Source: Atriophallophorus winterbourni (Eukaryota; Platyhelminthes; Trematoda; Plagiorchiida; Microphallidae). From it: 64,000 nt of DNA. The stretch covers positions 1 to 64,000 of the forward strand of contig JACCGJ010001617.1 of NCBI GenBank assembly GCA_013407085.1, in the 5' to 3' direction. Shown piece by piece: positions 47,101 through 57,133 of the stretch. Position 1 is the stretch's first letter. Each line of letters starts with the position of its first letter. The position numbers and the translations under genes are program-made. The notes under the pieces are model-generated. The model did not search any database, had not been told where the DNA came from, and saw nothing but the letters and a program-made list of their open reading frames with translations.

Positions 47101-49384
47101 CGCTTCGACCCAGCGGAGGGTGATCCTGAACATCTTCGACGGATGTGGCTTCAGACGTTAAGACTAGGTCTAGAACAGAGGTCTGTTGCAAATTTCGTTG
47201 CCGTGTATAATCGAAAACATGATTATACAAGGGGATGTAATCGAACAGTTCGCGAAATTTGTAGTCTAGGGATAGGGGTGGATGATCTACTCGGTTATAT
47301 AGTTGAGGCAGATTGAAGTCTCTCATAATCAGCAATTGCGACTTGCGCTGTTTTCCGGCGTACTGCATTGCTTTCAAGAGGTTTCCGTTATACGCATCCA
47401 ATGATGATGGTGAACGGTAAACTACACCAACGATGCAACTGCCGCTTGATTCTAGCTTCAAGTTGCACCATAAACTGTCTCCCAGATCGAGTTCAGTATC
47501 TGTAACTACCGTACAGTATAAACGGTCATGGTGGTAAACAGCTACTCCACCACCTGTTCTTAAGTGGTCTCTCCGAAACAGGGTCATGTTTGGAATAAAG
47601 AGCTCGCGATCGCTCACGTTAGGTTGGAACCATGTCTCAGTTATTGCTATGACGTCGAGTGAGTGCCGATTGCAGAGATCCTTCAGTTCAGCTATTTTGT
47701 TTAACAGGCATTGTGCGTTTGTATATAGGCAATTGATTGTGGTTTTCGTATACAGTGATGGGGCTGAAAGCTCGTCTATTAGTCCGACCCTTCGAGAGTG
47801 GGACATCGGAGTCTAATCGGAGTCTCGTCTGATTGTGGAAGCCGTGGTTCATTAGAAGGCGTAGAAAGTCTGTGATCACTCATTCTGAAATTCTTCGGGA
47901 GATTCCTATGGCTTGCTTTCCAGTTAGCCCTAACTGATTTCATCATACCTTTCGTTAAAAATGTTACTTTCAGAGGTTTTGGCCCGTCACCTTTATAGTT
48001 TGGTGAACGAGGTATTCTAAAAGTGTCCACCACCACTGACTCATGAGCCTCGATGCTGTTGGCAACGTAGAGCCACTGTTTGTTATCGTGATGCTGTATT
48101 TCACTTCCCGAAGCAGTGTTAGTGTGTTTGGGAACAACAAGAAGAACAACACTGCGTTGGTCACATTTTTTCCCATTGTTTAAATTACCTTTTCTCTCCC
48201 ACCACGGAATATCAGCATGTATGCGACATTTAGTCTGTGAGAATTTACGTAGCAAATAAGAGTTGAACAGAACGTCTTCCATCTCTTTTTGGCTTTTGAA
48301 AGTTGTTCTCAGTAAACGTGGTTCGTCGAGATGAGGAGAATTATGGTGCCGTCTTTGGCGGGTTTTTGAATCATATCCATCATTGAACACAGCTGGTACC
48401 ATTGTTCAATGTCGTGAGTTCTTCTACTCGAGAAACGTGTCCCTGATATCTCCGGCACATTGGTGCAAATGACACTGAGATTCATCAAAGTTGTTTTCAT
48501 TTCAGTATTAGTTTTTGAAGTAGAGGAATTCTGCTGGTGGACAGTCAGTACACGCCCCTTCGACTTTGTAATCTGATTAACATCTGAGTCGCAGCTTGCG
48601 TTGGTATTACTCAGCTGTTTAGCTTCCCGCAAATTCTCTTTAAGTAACGGAGCAACTTGTGGAGTTACGGGATGTAGCGTGATGAAGTCTTGAACAAAGT
48701 TATCTTTTAATTTTACTCTTGAATACGGAGTGTACAAAAACCACGGTTTTCAAATACTGAAACACAAAGTGATTTATTTACTGCTCACTGATCCAAATAT
48801 CGCGGCAACTTTGTTTACTGCTTTACCTCTCTTTCAAGGTTCACTAAATCAAATCTTGCTATTTCCATTTGATGAAGACAAACAGTCAAAAACAGTCTGC
48901 GGATTGTATATGCGGGGATGTGAGCACCAAATTACATCATTTCATACGTTTTATAGGATGGATTCTTAAATTCGCTGTCAATTCACTAATTTACCAATCC
49001 ACATGTCTCAACATTTACCAAATATTTAAAGAAACTATCGATGAAATTTTGTTTGTTCCGCAGTGTGCTTTTATGTAAATAACAACTTTGTTTTCTATTA
49101 ATGTCATATGTTTTCTCTCTCGATATTTTGGTTACTGTGATCTAACAATTTGATTCAAATCAACCGATGCTAGTCACACGAAATCTGAGGTTTTCACAAC
49201 AATTTACAGGTGATGGTCTTAATTGTAACAGTGATAATTAAATCACCTTTCAGCGTTCTTGTTAAAATATATACTTAAAGTCAGTGAAAGAAAAGGAGAA
49301 ATTTCAATACATAAATCCCACCTCTGCTCCGAGGGTAAATGATTCTAGGACGAATAGTAGTAGTGGTCGTTGTGGTAGGATTAT
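35183..49384 (-). CDS. Matrix metalloproteinase: hinge and hemopexin exons
   Basis: The minus-strand exons, in order, join in phase. Hinge 49,384-49,322 (NPTTTTTTTIRPRIIYPRSR). Blade I 39,891-39,773 (DSCDVPIDAIVKLRDREYFV). Blade II 37,255-37,094 (YMWRVRWANS, FWTALPSTLKQIDAGIE, MDKIYFFSG). Blade II/III 36,450-36,157 (DRFWILRDVSHLTW, YLMSGSRYWRFDT, EPDYPRLIKYVWMGVPTPVQ). Blade IV start 35,259-35,183 (LTNKNLCYFFDLLAFSRFQF). These are the substrate- and inhibitor-binding parts of a secreted or membrane MMP. In the 37.1 kb exon the frame changes at the TTTT run 37,173-37,176 (plus-strand AAAA): SDF and WTALPS are in different frames and one base is missing. All other phases agree. Introns hold RTE-B, CR1-B and smaller repeats. 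The last exon(s), with the blade IV end, were not found. See 56,645 for the prodomain. Confidence 0.9.
35309..35805 (+). pseudogene. RTE-B LINE fragment with internal deletion
   Basis: Nucleotide similarity to the RTE-B copy at 42.71-43.17 kb (CACTCAGGCATGAAAGGCTC region, SSACKDFGLTISMSKTK-type coding region). At about 35,752 it jumps straight to the 3' UTR (ATGTACATTCATGGTC), skipping about 780 bases. It lies in an MMP intron, antisense to the gene. Confidence 0.8.
36590..36630 (-). ncRNA. Hammerhead-like motif, family 3
   Basis: Minus strand: CCGATGA, CTGCAAACAGAGC, GAAACCGGTC. After GAAA the palindrome ACCGGT ends in GTC, the classical hammerhead cleavage triplet. The first core base pair is changed (CCG for CTG). 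MMP intron. Confidence 0.35.
37505..37540 (-). ncRNA. Hammerhead-like motif, family 3
   Basis: Minus strand: CTGATGA (37,537-37,531), CGGCAAGCAGCAA, GAAAC (GAAA 37,517-37,514), AGGTTG. The core is intact, but the stem is weak (GGC with AGC) and the cleavage-site side is degraded. MMP intron between blade I and II exons. Confidence 0.35.
38125..38285. repeat. (CATA)n microsatellite, left side of a LINE insertion
   Basis: Imperfect CATA/CACGCATA repeats. The 3' tail of the CR1 copy begins at its right edge. Confidence 0.95.
38286..39413 (-). pseudogene. CR1 LINE, 5'-truncated copy (RT C-terminal half and 3' end)
   Basis: Minus strand: LLSWLTDYLTDRHVRVRIDG and SGVPQGSVLGL (39,410-39,290), then a frame change, then a long open frame 39,245-38,415. 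That frame runs from just after the FADD box (RFFADDNKIWKQI) to the end of ORF2, with WAPWLRKDIEILDRIYHKAT, RRRMRIDLILAYKIL and FFSVRICFLWNALPQVVV. The 3' UTR ends in the CTTGATTCTTGATTCT tail at 38,286. The element is flanked on both sides by CATA repeats, so it inserted into, or expanded next to, a simple repeat. It lies in the MMP intron between blade I and II exons, in the same sense as the gene. Confidence 0.9.
39415..39476. repeat. (CATA)n microsatellite, right side of a LINE insertion
   Basis: Imperfect CATA repeats that directly continue from the truncated 5' end of the CR1 copy. Confidence 0.93.
39945..43980 (+). mobile_element. RTE-B LINE, near-full copy with few lesions
   Basis: A GC-rich leader (39,945-40,680) precedes an endonuclease (from MSVLKLGTWNVRSM at 40,764): VAALQETRLPD, LVNVYAPTLS, VVVLGDFNARVG, QLDLILVKRT, DTDHSLVCAKL. 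All catalytic positions are intact. Then comes a linker (41,575-42,330) and the RT: QCGFRKGRSTVDMIFSLRQL, FIDLTKAFDYVSREG, GVKQGCVLAPTLFGIFFALL, DLLFADDAAFIA. After the RT come LRWLGHVYRMENGRIPKDLL and a C-terminal zinc finger (CKRCGRDCSSRIGLFSHSKSC, 43,855-43,917, stop 43,923-43,925). Lesions are two frameshifts (about 41,580 and 42,350-42,390) and two in-frame stops (43,332 and near 43,424). The 3' UTR ends near 43,985. It starts about 50 bases from the acceptor of the MMP blade I exon, antisense to the gene. Confidence 0.9.
43990..44750. other. No gene seen
   Basis: Spacer between RTE-B and CR1-B inside an MMP intron, with no coding or repeat signal recognised. Confidence 0.4.
44755..48745 (-). 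mobile_element. CR1-B LINE, nearly full copy (ORF1 without its finger, ORF2, 3' tail)
   Basis: Read right to left. ORF1 48,737-47,779 lacks the N-terminal PHD-like finger but has CRIHADIPWWERKGNLNNG, SVVLLVVPKHTN and FRIPRSPNYKGDGPKPLK, in two frames. ORF2 starts near 47,806: endonuclease CLYTNAQCLLNKIAE, VIAITETWFQPN, LLIMRDFNLPQL (Arg for the usual Gly of GDFN), LGRSDHLVLLF. RT 46,834-45,745: LDISKAFDRVDHSILL, SGVPQVSVLRP (two changes in the usual QGSVLGP) and VLFADDVKI. Thumb 45,400-45,017: WAPWLQKDIKLLERIYHRAT. The 3' tail CTTGAATCTTGAATC is at 44,755-44,770. Several frameshifts make it inactive. It lies in the MMP hinge/blade I intron. Confidence 0.9.
48750..49315. other. Intronic DNA, no other feature seen
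   Basis: The stretch between CR1-B and the MMP hinge exon has only short frames without domain features. Confidence 0.4.
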
Positions 49385-49389
49385 CTGAA

Positions 49390-51478
49390 ATAAACGATTT
49401 AAACGAACTGACTTTTAAAGAACAATAAATCTTGAAGTAATTGTTAAAACAGATAAGCAGAGCCAACGTTAAAAAAACATTGCACTTAATTGATCTAAGG
49501 CAACTTAGAAAGACAACGGAATAGACTAGATCTCAGAGTTCGTATATTTCGAAATTTACAAACCGCGACAGGTTCTTGGTTATTTACCGTCATCTAAGTT
49601 AAAGAGGCTATAGTTTTCCAGGAAAAACCGAGTGCATCTGTCAGCACCAAAGGTTTTATGTCCGTAGTGTTATGCATATCTTGATACATACGTGCAGTCA
49701 AATCGTTTTGCAAAATGTCTAACTATCAAATTAATTTGTGGACACCATGGGCATTAGCAACAGTTTTGGGGGAGCTCATTCCAAAGACTGCATATGCGGA
49801 GTCAAATTATCGGTTTTTAATGAAGCTGCATCGGTACGTGTGCCGCTTAATTAGTCTTTAGTTTGGAGCATCTATGATTTTGTAAATGAGAAGCACATCA
49901 CACGGAATATGATATAAATTTGTAGGTCACTAGTGGATAAGGCTGGCACGGCCAACCTGTTCATTCGCATATTTCCGCACATGTGGCTTAATGGATCTAT
50001 ATGCACGTAGAATTTTACAAAAATCAGATTAGGTGGTCTCAACCATTGTGTGTAATTTGTTAAGATCAGCCAAATGAACTGACCATGTTGTGTTTGCTCC
50101 TAAGGAAACCGGTGACACGAAATGGCTGCACGCGAGTTTGGTTTGCCAGCTATGATTAGATAATTTCTAAATAATTATCCCTTTGTGTGTGAATTTGTCA
50201 TGTGGGTAATAAACACGAGACCAAATGACGTGTTCGTGCATTTTGTGAATTGTTTGGGATTATGGTCAACATATTGTTCTCGGGGTGTGAATCCAAACGC
50301 ACTAGACAGGCAGGACAGGAAATGGGGTTGACGTGATTAATGTGTGATCGCTTGTCATTGGGCCAACAATGTCGAGATTGAAACGTGATTCGACCTAGGG
50401 TGACCTGATATAATGATCCCCTTCACGATATTACCCGTATCGCTTGGTGGTGGAGATAAACCCACAAGAATGATTGCAGGCATTCTTCATCCAAAACCGC
50501 AGCAGCATTACATGTTGCTTTGAATAAAGTTTTGATGTATAAACGCATTTTGGGCTCAAACAATGATTACTCTACAATTAAGTTAATGTATTTTATTGTT
50601 ATTGATGATTTTACGGATTAATCATTTAGTCATCAATGAGCTAGTTAGTGATATGAGGGTGAATGTGTGTGCTCCTTTGCAAGGACGAACTTCCGCATAA
50701 TAATTATTATTTATTTATATCTGCATCACTTACGTCTTGGGGGAAATTTGGTCTGTTCTGTTGGGTACGTGACTGGATATCCCATTGTAATAGAGGCCCG
50801 TTTACGTGTAGTACGAGGACCTAAAATTCAAAAGCTCTTGTCATAGGACAATGCGCTGTTTGATTAACGTATCTAAAAGACGAGCGATTATAAAGCAAAA
50901 ACGTAAGATTAAAATGTTCCAAAATTTGTGTTCTTCATCAAACCTGATGACATCGTCATCGAAAATGTCTTACGCATCGGATGAACCATAAATTTAGTAA
51001 GTTTATTAGCCAACTAATAAATGTGAAGTCATTTGTTGTCCATCGTCAGCAATACCCCGAGCCACCTGACGGACGCATAATTTTGTGCTCTGATACTTTT
51101 GAAGATTATTCGTCATTCTCTGATTCTATATGGATCATTCTTACACCATTCGATTTCGCTTGAAGAGATCTATTGTACTCAATCATTTTTAGTGTTCTGT
51201 GATCAATATTTCAGTAGTTCCTATTTTCCGCATCACCGTAAAAATTTTGTGCGCGTGCAAAATTGGTTGTCGCTGTCTTGACTTGCTCGGGACCGCTAGC
51301 ATTCGAAAGATCTGCTGAATTCAACAAGTCGTGTTTCCTTTGGGTGAGATCAAATCTACAGTCACTACGACTGTTCCACTCGAAAATTTGCATCCAATTC
51401 ATTGCGATGCGTTCCCACGCGAACCTCGCAAATTTCATCTTTCAAAAGTAAATCGATCTATACGCGCCTAGATGTTTT
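49390..51478. other. Intronic DNA; MMP catalytic exons searched for but not found
   Basis: I looked on the minus strand for the zinc-binding motif HExGHxxGxxH and the Met-turn and found neither. A 75-codon minus frame at 51,211-51,438 has no recognised domain. A family 3 hammerhead-like motif lies at 49,562-49,600. Confidence 0.4.
49562..49600 (-). ncRNA. Hammerhead-like motif, family 3, degenerate
   Basis: Minus strand: TAGATGA, CGGTAAATAACCAAG, AACCTGTCG. It aligns with the 37.5 kb copy (TGATGACGG, then a GAAAC-like box) but has lost core bases. Confidence 0.3.
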
Positions 51479-51479
51479 C

Positions 51480-54400
51480 GTGGAAGCTATCTAAACCGAC
51501 ATTCAACGATCAGGTGACATTGACCTCAACTGCCATCTTGTTGGAGGACCCAGGAAAACTACGCGTGATTTGTGTAAAATTTTCAAAAAGAGAGTAAGTG
51601 TGAAATCGAATGTAGTCATGTGTTATATGTGCTCTAAAGTGATACACACTAATTGCGATAAAGTTTTGACTGAAGAAAAAGGTGTCTGTTATTTATGCAA
51701 TGTCTGTAGAACAAAGCCCTTAAACGGCGCCGAGACAAACCAGGAAACCAAGAAGATGGTACCAAATACTTAGAGAACTGTTCTCAAAAATTCTAGGAAA
51801 CATTGAATTCGATAGTAAATACCCACAATAACTCACTAGAAAGTGAAACCAACCTAAATCCAATGCTAAATCCCGTACCTACACAAGAATTTGTGGGAGG
51901 CTGAACAGCTTAATAATGCATACGCTATCTGCAACTCAGATGTTAGTCAAGATTAAATAGTAGAAGGGGCGTCTACTGACTGTCCATCAGCAGAATTACT
52001 CTACCTCCATAAATAATATTGAAATAAAAACAAATTTGAAGAATCTCAGTGTAATCTGCATCAAAGTGCCGGAGACATCAGAGACATTTTTCTCAAGTAG
52101 ACGAACTAAGGACATTGAACAATAGTACCAGCTGTTTTCAATGATGGGTATGAGCTCGATACTGCCTGATTCAATAATCTGCCTAAATCGGCACCCCACC
52201 TCTTCTCATCTTGATGAACCGCGTTTATTGATGATAACTCTTAAAAGCCAAAAAGAGATGGAAGACGTTCTTCTAATCTATTGCTTGCTTCGTACATGTT
52301 CACAGACTAAATGTCGCATACATGCTGATATTCCATGGTGGGTGAGAAAAGGTAATTTAAACAATGGGGAAACATCTTACCAACGCGGTGTGATTCTTGT
52401 TCGTTTTCCCGAAAACACCAACACTGCTTTGGGAAGTGAAATACGGCACCACGATTAAAAACAGACGCTCTAAGTTGCCAACAGCATCGAAGCTCACGAG
52501 TCAGTCGTGGTGGATACGTTCAGAATACCTCGGATAACAAATTTTAAACGTGACGAGCAAAAAACCTTTAAAAATAATATTTTTAACGAGTGGTATGATG
52601 GAATCAATTAGAGCCAACTAGAAAGCAAATAATAGTAATCTCCCGAAGGATGGCAGAATGAATGACCCCAGACTTTCTACACCGAAACCGCCCAACGAAC
52701 CACGGCTTCAGCAATCAGACGAGACTCCGGTTAGAAACACTGCGGCAATCCCCAAAATTACCAATGTCTGACTCTCGAAAGGTTACACAATGCCTGTTAA
52801 ACAAACTAGCTGAACGGAAGGATCCTGTAATCAGCACTCACTGGACGTAATAGGAATAACTGAGACATGGTTCCAACTTCACATGAGCGATGGCGAGCTC
52901 TCTATTCCAAACATGACCCTGTTTCGGACAGGCTGTGAAGTAGCTGTTTAACACCACGAAAGTTTATACAGTACGGTAGTTACAGACACTGATCTCGATC
53001 TGGAAGACAGTATATGGTGTAACTTTAAGCTCGAATCAAGCGACAGTTGCATCGTTGGTGTAGTTCAGCGTTAACCATCATCATTTGATGCGCATAACGA
53101 AAAACTCTTGAAAGCAATACAGTACGTTGGAAAACAGCGCAAGTCGCAATTTTTGATTATGGGAGACTTCAATCTGCCTCAAATATATAACCGAGTAGAT
53201 CATCCTCCCCGATCACTAGACTACACATTTCGCGAAATTTTCGATTACATCACCTAGTATAAACATATTTTCGAATATACGCGACAACGAAATTTGCAAC
53301 AGACATCTGTTCTAGACCTAGTCTTAACCTCTGAACCCACGGTCGTTGAAGATGCGCAGGATCACCCTCCGCTGGATCGAATCGACCAGCTCGTTCTGCT
53401 CTTTCAATACGTGTGCAACGCCAGTAGAATGGTTAAGCAAACAAAACGAAATAGAAAAGTGGATAATATTGGTTTGATGGAAACATGGTGGCTTTCGATG
53501 AACATAATATAAATTTCAGTTATCTGGACTCGCATTGCAAAACCCTGACCGATTAGATCATCAACATAATGCATTTGAATTCTAACTGTGTCCCGAAACA
53601 TAATAGCAAAGAACCACACTTCAGAATTCGCAGTCGCACTAAAAACTGGTTTAAAAAGCGAAATTTGGAATGGGCTATTCACAGCGTCGCCAGAACAGAA
53701 TCGATCTGGGCAAACTTTCGCGTATTGCAGAATCATGTCACATATCTCATCCAGGAGGATAAACAATATCACCAGCTTGGGCTGGCAGTAAGAATGCAGC
53801 TAAATCTCATATTGCGTTGTCGAACTGTTAACAACACTACTAAGCTTAAACCCGGTGTTTTTCTGACCATGACAGAAACGGAAATAATTGATTCTGTGCT
53901 GGAAACCGCTAGTTTTTATTCACGAATCCCCCAATGGTGAATTAGAGCCACCAGAATTGTCATCAACAATTGTGCCGGAGACTATATGCGATGCATGCAT
54001 CGATTCTGATATACGCAGTTTGAATATCAACACGTCCCCGGGAGCTGACAGAACCACACTTGCAATCCTAAAGTTATGCGGCAGTCAATTGTGCAAACCA
54101 CTTTGTGATTTGAGGGAAGGGTGTTGTACCGACTGACTTAAAGTGAGGAATCATAACACCAATCTACAAAGGTAAAACTCGTTCTGACCCAGCAAAGTAC
54201 CGTTGTTACACTCCTTCTAGTGATCTGAGAAGTTATTGCGCGAATTTTATGCGAAAAAATTGTAAGTCATCTAGAAAACCCAAAAACTAGTTGTCCAGAG
54301 ATCTACATGGATTCCGGAAGTCTCGTTTTTGATTGACTAACCTACTGGAGACAATAGACGACTCGACGAAGGCATTGTAAGAGGGTGGTTGTGTGCGTGA

Positions 54401-54856
54401 GTTTTATTGGACATACCAAATGCGTTTGATCGCGTGGACAATTCTATACACCTGAGCAAGCTGCAGGATGTTGGTATTAATGGGTGCCTTCTTACCTGGC
54501 TGAGAAATTACCTTCTTGATCGCAAGGCACATATCGATGTGTGAATGCTATGTAAATCGAAACCACTAGGGATGTCCCACAAGGTTCAGTACTTGGTCAG
54601 GTTCTCTGTTTGGTTTATATCAACGACCTTCCGAAGTTTGTCATAGCCAAATTAGTTCTTTTTGCGGATGATGCTAAACTTTGTACACCCGAGCTAGCCA
54701 CATGCTAGGTTTGCTTCGGCGTATTTTCAGACTTTTTTCCCGTGAAACATTTCTCATGCTCAGAAATACGTGTATTAACCCAATGATGGAATACTCAGTG
54801 CAAGCTTGGGCACCATGACTAGAAAAGGACTTCAAGCTGCTCGAAAGCATTTATCA
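51480..54856 (+). pseudogene. CR1-B LINE, decayed copy running into the N gap
   Basis: The ORF1 N-terminus with its finger is present: CYMCSKVIHTNCDKVLTEEK, GVCYLCNVCRTKP (51,620-51,720). Next come KCRIHADIPWWVRKGNLNNG (52,310), endonuclease pieces (ITETWFQ, ELSIPNMTLF, LIMGDFNLPQI at 53,150) and RT pieces (NINTSPGADRTTLAIL at 54,020, AFDRVDN at 54,430, LVLFADDAKL at 54,650). After the FADD box about 200 bases are missing, then MMEYSVQAWAP at 54,780. Many stops and frameshifts are present. It is in the opposite orientation to the 44.8 kb copy and its 3' end is lost in the gap. Confidence 0.87.
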
Positions 54857-55856
54857 NNNNNNNNNNNNNNNNNNNNNNNNNNNNNNNNNNNNNNNNNNNN
54901 NNNNNNNNNNNNNNNNNNNNNNNNNNNNNNNNNNNNNNNNNNNNNNNNNNNNNNNNNNNNNNNNNNNNNNNNNNNNNNNNNNNNNNNNNNNNNNNNNNNN
55001 NNNNNNNNNNNNNNNNNNNNNNNNNNNNNNNNNNNNNNNNNNNNNNNNNNNNNNNNNNNNNNNNNNNNNNNNNNNNNNNNNNNNNNNNNNNNNNNNNNNN
55101 NNNNNNNNNNNNNNNNNNNNNNNNNNNNNNNNNNNNNNNNNNNNNNNNNNNNNNNNNNNNNNNNNNNNNNNNNNNNNNNNNNNNNNNNNNNNNNNNNNNN
55201 NNNNNNNNNNNNNNNNNNNNNNNNNNNNNNNNNNNNNNNNNNNNNNNNNNNNNNNNNNNNNNNNNNNNNNNNNNNNNNNNNNNNNNNNNNNNNNNNNNNN
55301 NNNNNNNNNNNNNNNNNNNNNNNNNNNNNNNNNNNNNNNNNNNNNNNNNNNNNNNNNNNNNNNNNNNNNNNNNNNNNNNNNNNNNNNNNNNNNNNNNNNN
55401 NNNNNNNNNNNNNNNNNNNNNNNNNNNNNNNNNNNNNNNNNNNNNNNNNNNNNNNNNNNNNNNNNNNNNNNNNNNNNNNNNNNNNNNNNNNNNNNNNNNN
55501 NNNNNNNNNNNNNNNNNNNNNNNNNNNNNNNNNNNNNNNNNNNNNNNNNNNNNNNNNNNNNNNNNNNNNNNNNNNNNNNNNNNNNNNNNNNNNNNNNNNN
55601 NNNNNNNNNNNNNNNNNNNNNNNNNNNNNNNNNNNNNNNNNNNNNNNNNNNNNNNNNNNNNNNNNNNNNNNNNNNNNNNNNNNNNNNNNNNNNNNNNNNN
55701 NNNNNNNNNNNNNNNNNNNNNNNNNNNNNNNNNNNNNNNNNNNNNNNNNNNNNNNNNNNNNNNNNNNNNNNNNNNNNNNNNNNNNNNNNNNNNNNNNNNN
55801 NNNNNNNNNNNNNNNNNNNNNNNNNNNNNNNNNNNNNNNNNNNNNNNNNNNNNNNN
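54857..55856. other. Assembly gap (1,000 N)
   Basis: Exactly 1,000 undetermined bases. The round size suggests a placeholder for unknown length. The missing MMP catalytic exons may be here. Confidence 0.98.
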
Positions 55857-56189
55857 ATACCATAATTGTTGAATTTTCTCAAATATCTATTCTTCCTATT
55901 AATTCTCGGAAGATTGCTTTTTGCTGAGTTTATTGCTTTTTCTGAATTATTGGCTCTAAGTAAATGAAGTAGTTCGGATCTGACATTCAGAGTTCGAGCA
56001 TATTTTCGTTGAACGATTATCCGCTAACTGAAGCTTAGCAGTGATTCGGATATTATCTTAATTGTTTTTAATTATTTGGAAGTGAAACAGGCAAAACACA
56101 ACCATTCATTAATTTGTTTGCGGTTTTGCTTGACATGAAGCGATGAGATTTCTGAACCATAAACTAGAGACTTCACTAACACTACCATT

Positions 56190-56635
56190 TAATATCAGTG
56201 TATATGAACGATATAGTAGAGATTTTTGGATGCAACTTGATACTATTTGCCGATGATATTAAAATTTGGAAACGTGTCAGGTCTGTTAATGACTGTATGG
56301 CATTACAACGGGATCTAAGCATCTTATTTCGTTGGTCCCAGTTAAATGAGTTACCATTAAACCTTGCGAAATGTAAAATTCTGCAGCTTGGAAAATCTCT
56401 GCACCACACGTATCAGCTTGGCGCGCAAGATCTCGTCTGGACCACAGCAGAAAAAGATCTGGGTATCTGGGTTTCGTTTAACCTTAAGCCTGGACAGCAT
56501 TGCCGGATGGTGTACAATAAAGCTTGCTGTATCTTGAGTCTTCTCAAAAAAATATTCCGGATTTTTACGCCTGAAACCCTACCCCGGGTAATTAACACGT
56601 ATATACATTATGTTATTGAATATACCGTCCAAGAA
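56190..56635 (+). pseudogene. CR1 LINE fragment (end of RT), truncated at both ends
   Basis: A single open frame reads YMNDIVEIFGCNLILFADDI (56,200-56,255), LPLNLAKCKILQLGKSL, TTAEKDLGIWVSFNLKPG, CCILSLLKKIFRIFTPETLP and VINTYIH. It stops matching about 10 bases before the MMP prodomain exon. The open frame and good box suggest a young or little-decayed piece. The loss of the 3' end is unusual for a LINE. Confidence 0.87.
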
Positions 56636-56644
56636 TATTATCAC

Positions 56645-56867
56645 TGGTGTGTTTTGGAACATCTGAATTTCCACATCTGGGTGCAGTCAAAACCTTGACC
56701 GTCAAGCGGTCGATCTCACCAGTGACTGGCAATCCGTATACCATTTGGAAACTTTTTATCGCTGCATATTTTACATCGAACGTCGCGGGTTCTCTTAGCA
56801 TCCGATTCGCTCGCAGTATATTTACATTGTCTTCTGGTTTGTAGAATCCCAATTTTTCAAGTAATTT
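56645..56867 (-). CDS. Matrix metalloproteinase prodomain exon with cysteine switch
   Basis: The minus-strand exon starts after TTATTAG at 56,868 and reads KLLEKLGFYKPEDN, then the peptidoglycan-binding-like helices (KYAAIKSFQMVYGLPVTGEI, DRLTVKVLT) and ends APRCGNSDVPKHT. PRCGNSD is the cysteine switch (usually PRCGVPD) that keeps the zinc site inactive until the prodomain is removed. The likely donor is GTGATA at 56,644. The spacing and order fit the hinge and hemopexin exons downstream on the same strand. A CR1 fragment reaches to within about 10 bases of the donor. The signal-peptide exon, which should be at higher coordinates, was not identified. Confidence 0.9.
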
Positions 56868-57072
56868 CTAATAACAAGGAAAGAATCAGTTTATAGTAAT
56901 ACTAGGAAATCTATTCTATATGTTTGTTATTAATGCAATGCGATTAATGATCATCGTGTTACGCATTCTTACGTTCCTTACTTCTTAGTTGTCAACAAAA
57001 TATTAAGGAGTATTCATGCTTAAGAGGTTTCGTTTTCTGTAGTTTACTTGAATTTGTTCTCCGATCTTGTTG

Positions 57073-57133
57073 AATTTGCGTCGGATGTTTCGTTGCCAGA
57101 CTAGGCAACATCTTCAGCGATTGTTAGCAAATT
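57073..57133 (-). ncRNA. Hammerhead-ribozyme-like motif, family 2 (Penelope 3' end)
   Basis: Minus strand: AATTTGC (57,133-57,127), CG, CTGAAGA (57,117-57,111), one T, stem GTTGCC-TAGTCT-GGCAAC (six perfect pairs), GAAA (57,091-57,088), CATC, CG, then GCAAATT (57,079-57,073). The outer AATTTGC/GCAAATT and inner CG/CG form stem I on both sides. Stem III is reduced to about one pair, as reported for hammerheads in Penelope-like elements. One extra base separates the core from stem II. Confidence 0.6.

Noticed and set aside
51211..51438. 75-codon minus ORF in the interval where MMP catalytic exons are expected
   Set aside because: It has no zinc-binding or other MMP motif.
54806..55927. Long ORFs across the N stretch on both strands
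   Set aside because: They exist only because undetermined bases contain no stops.
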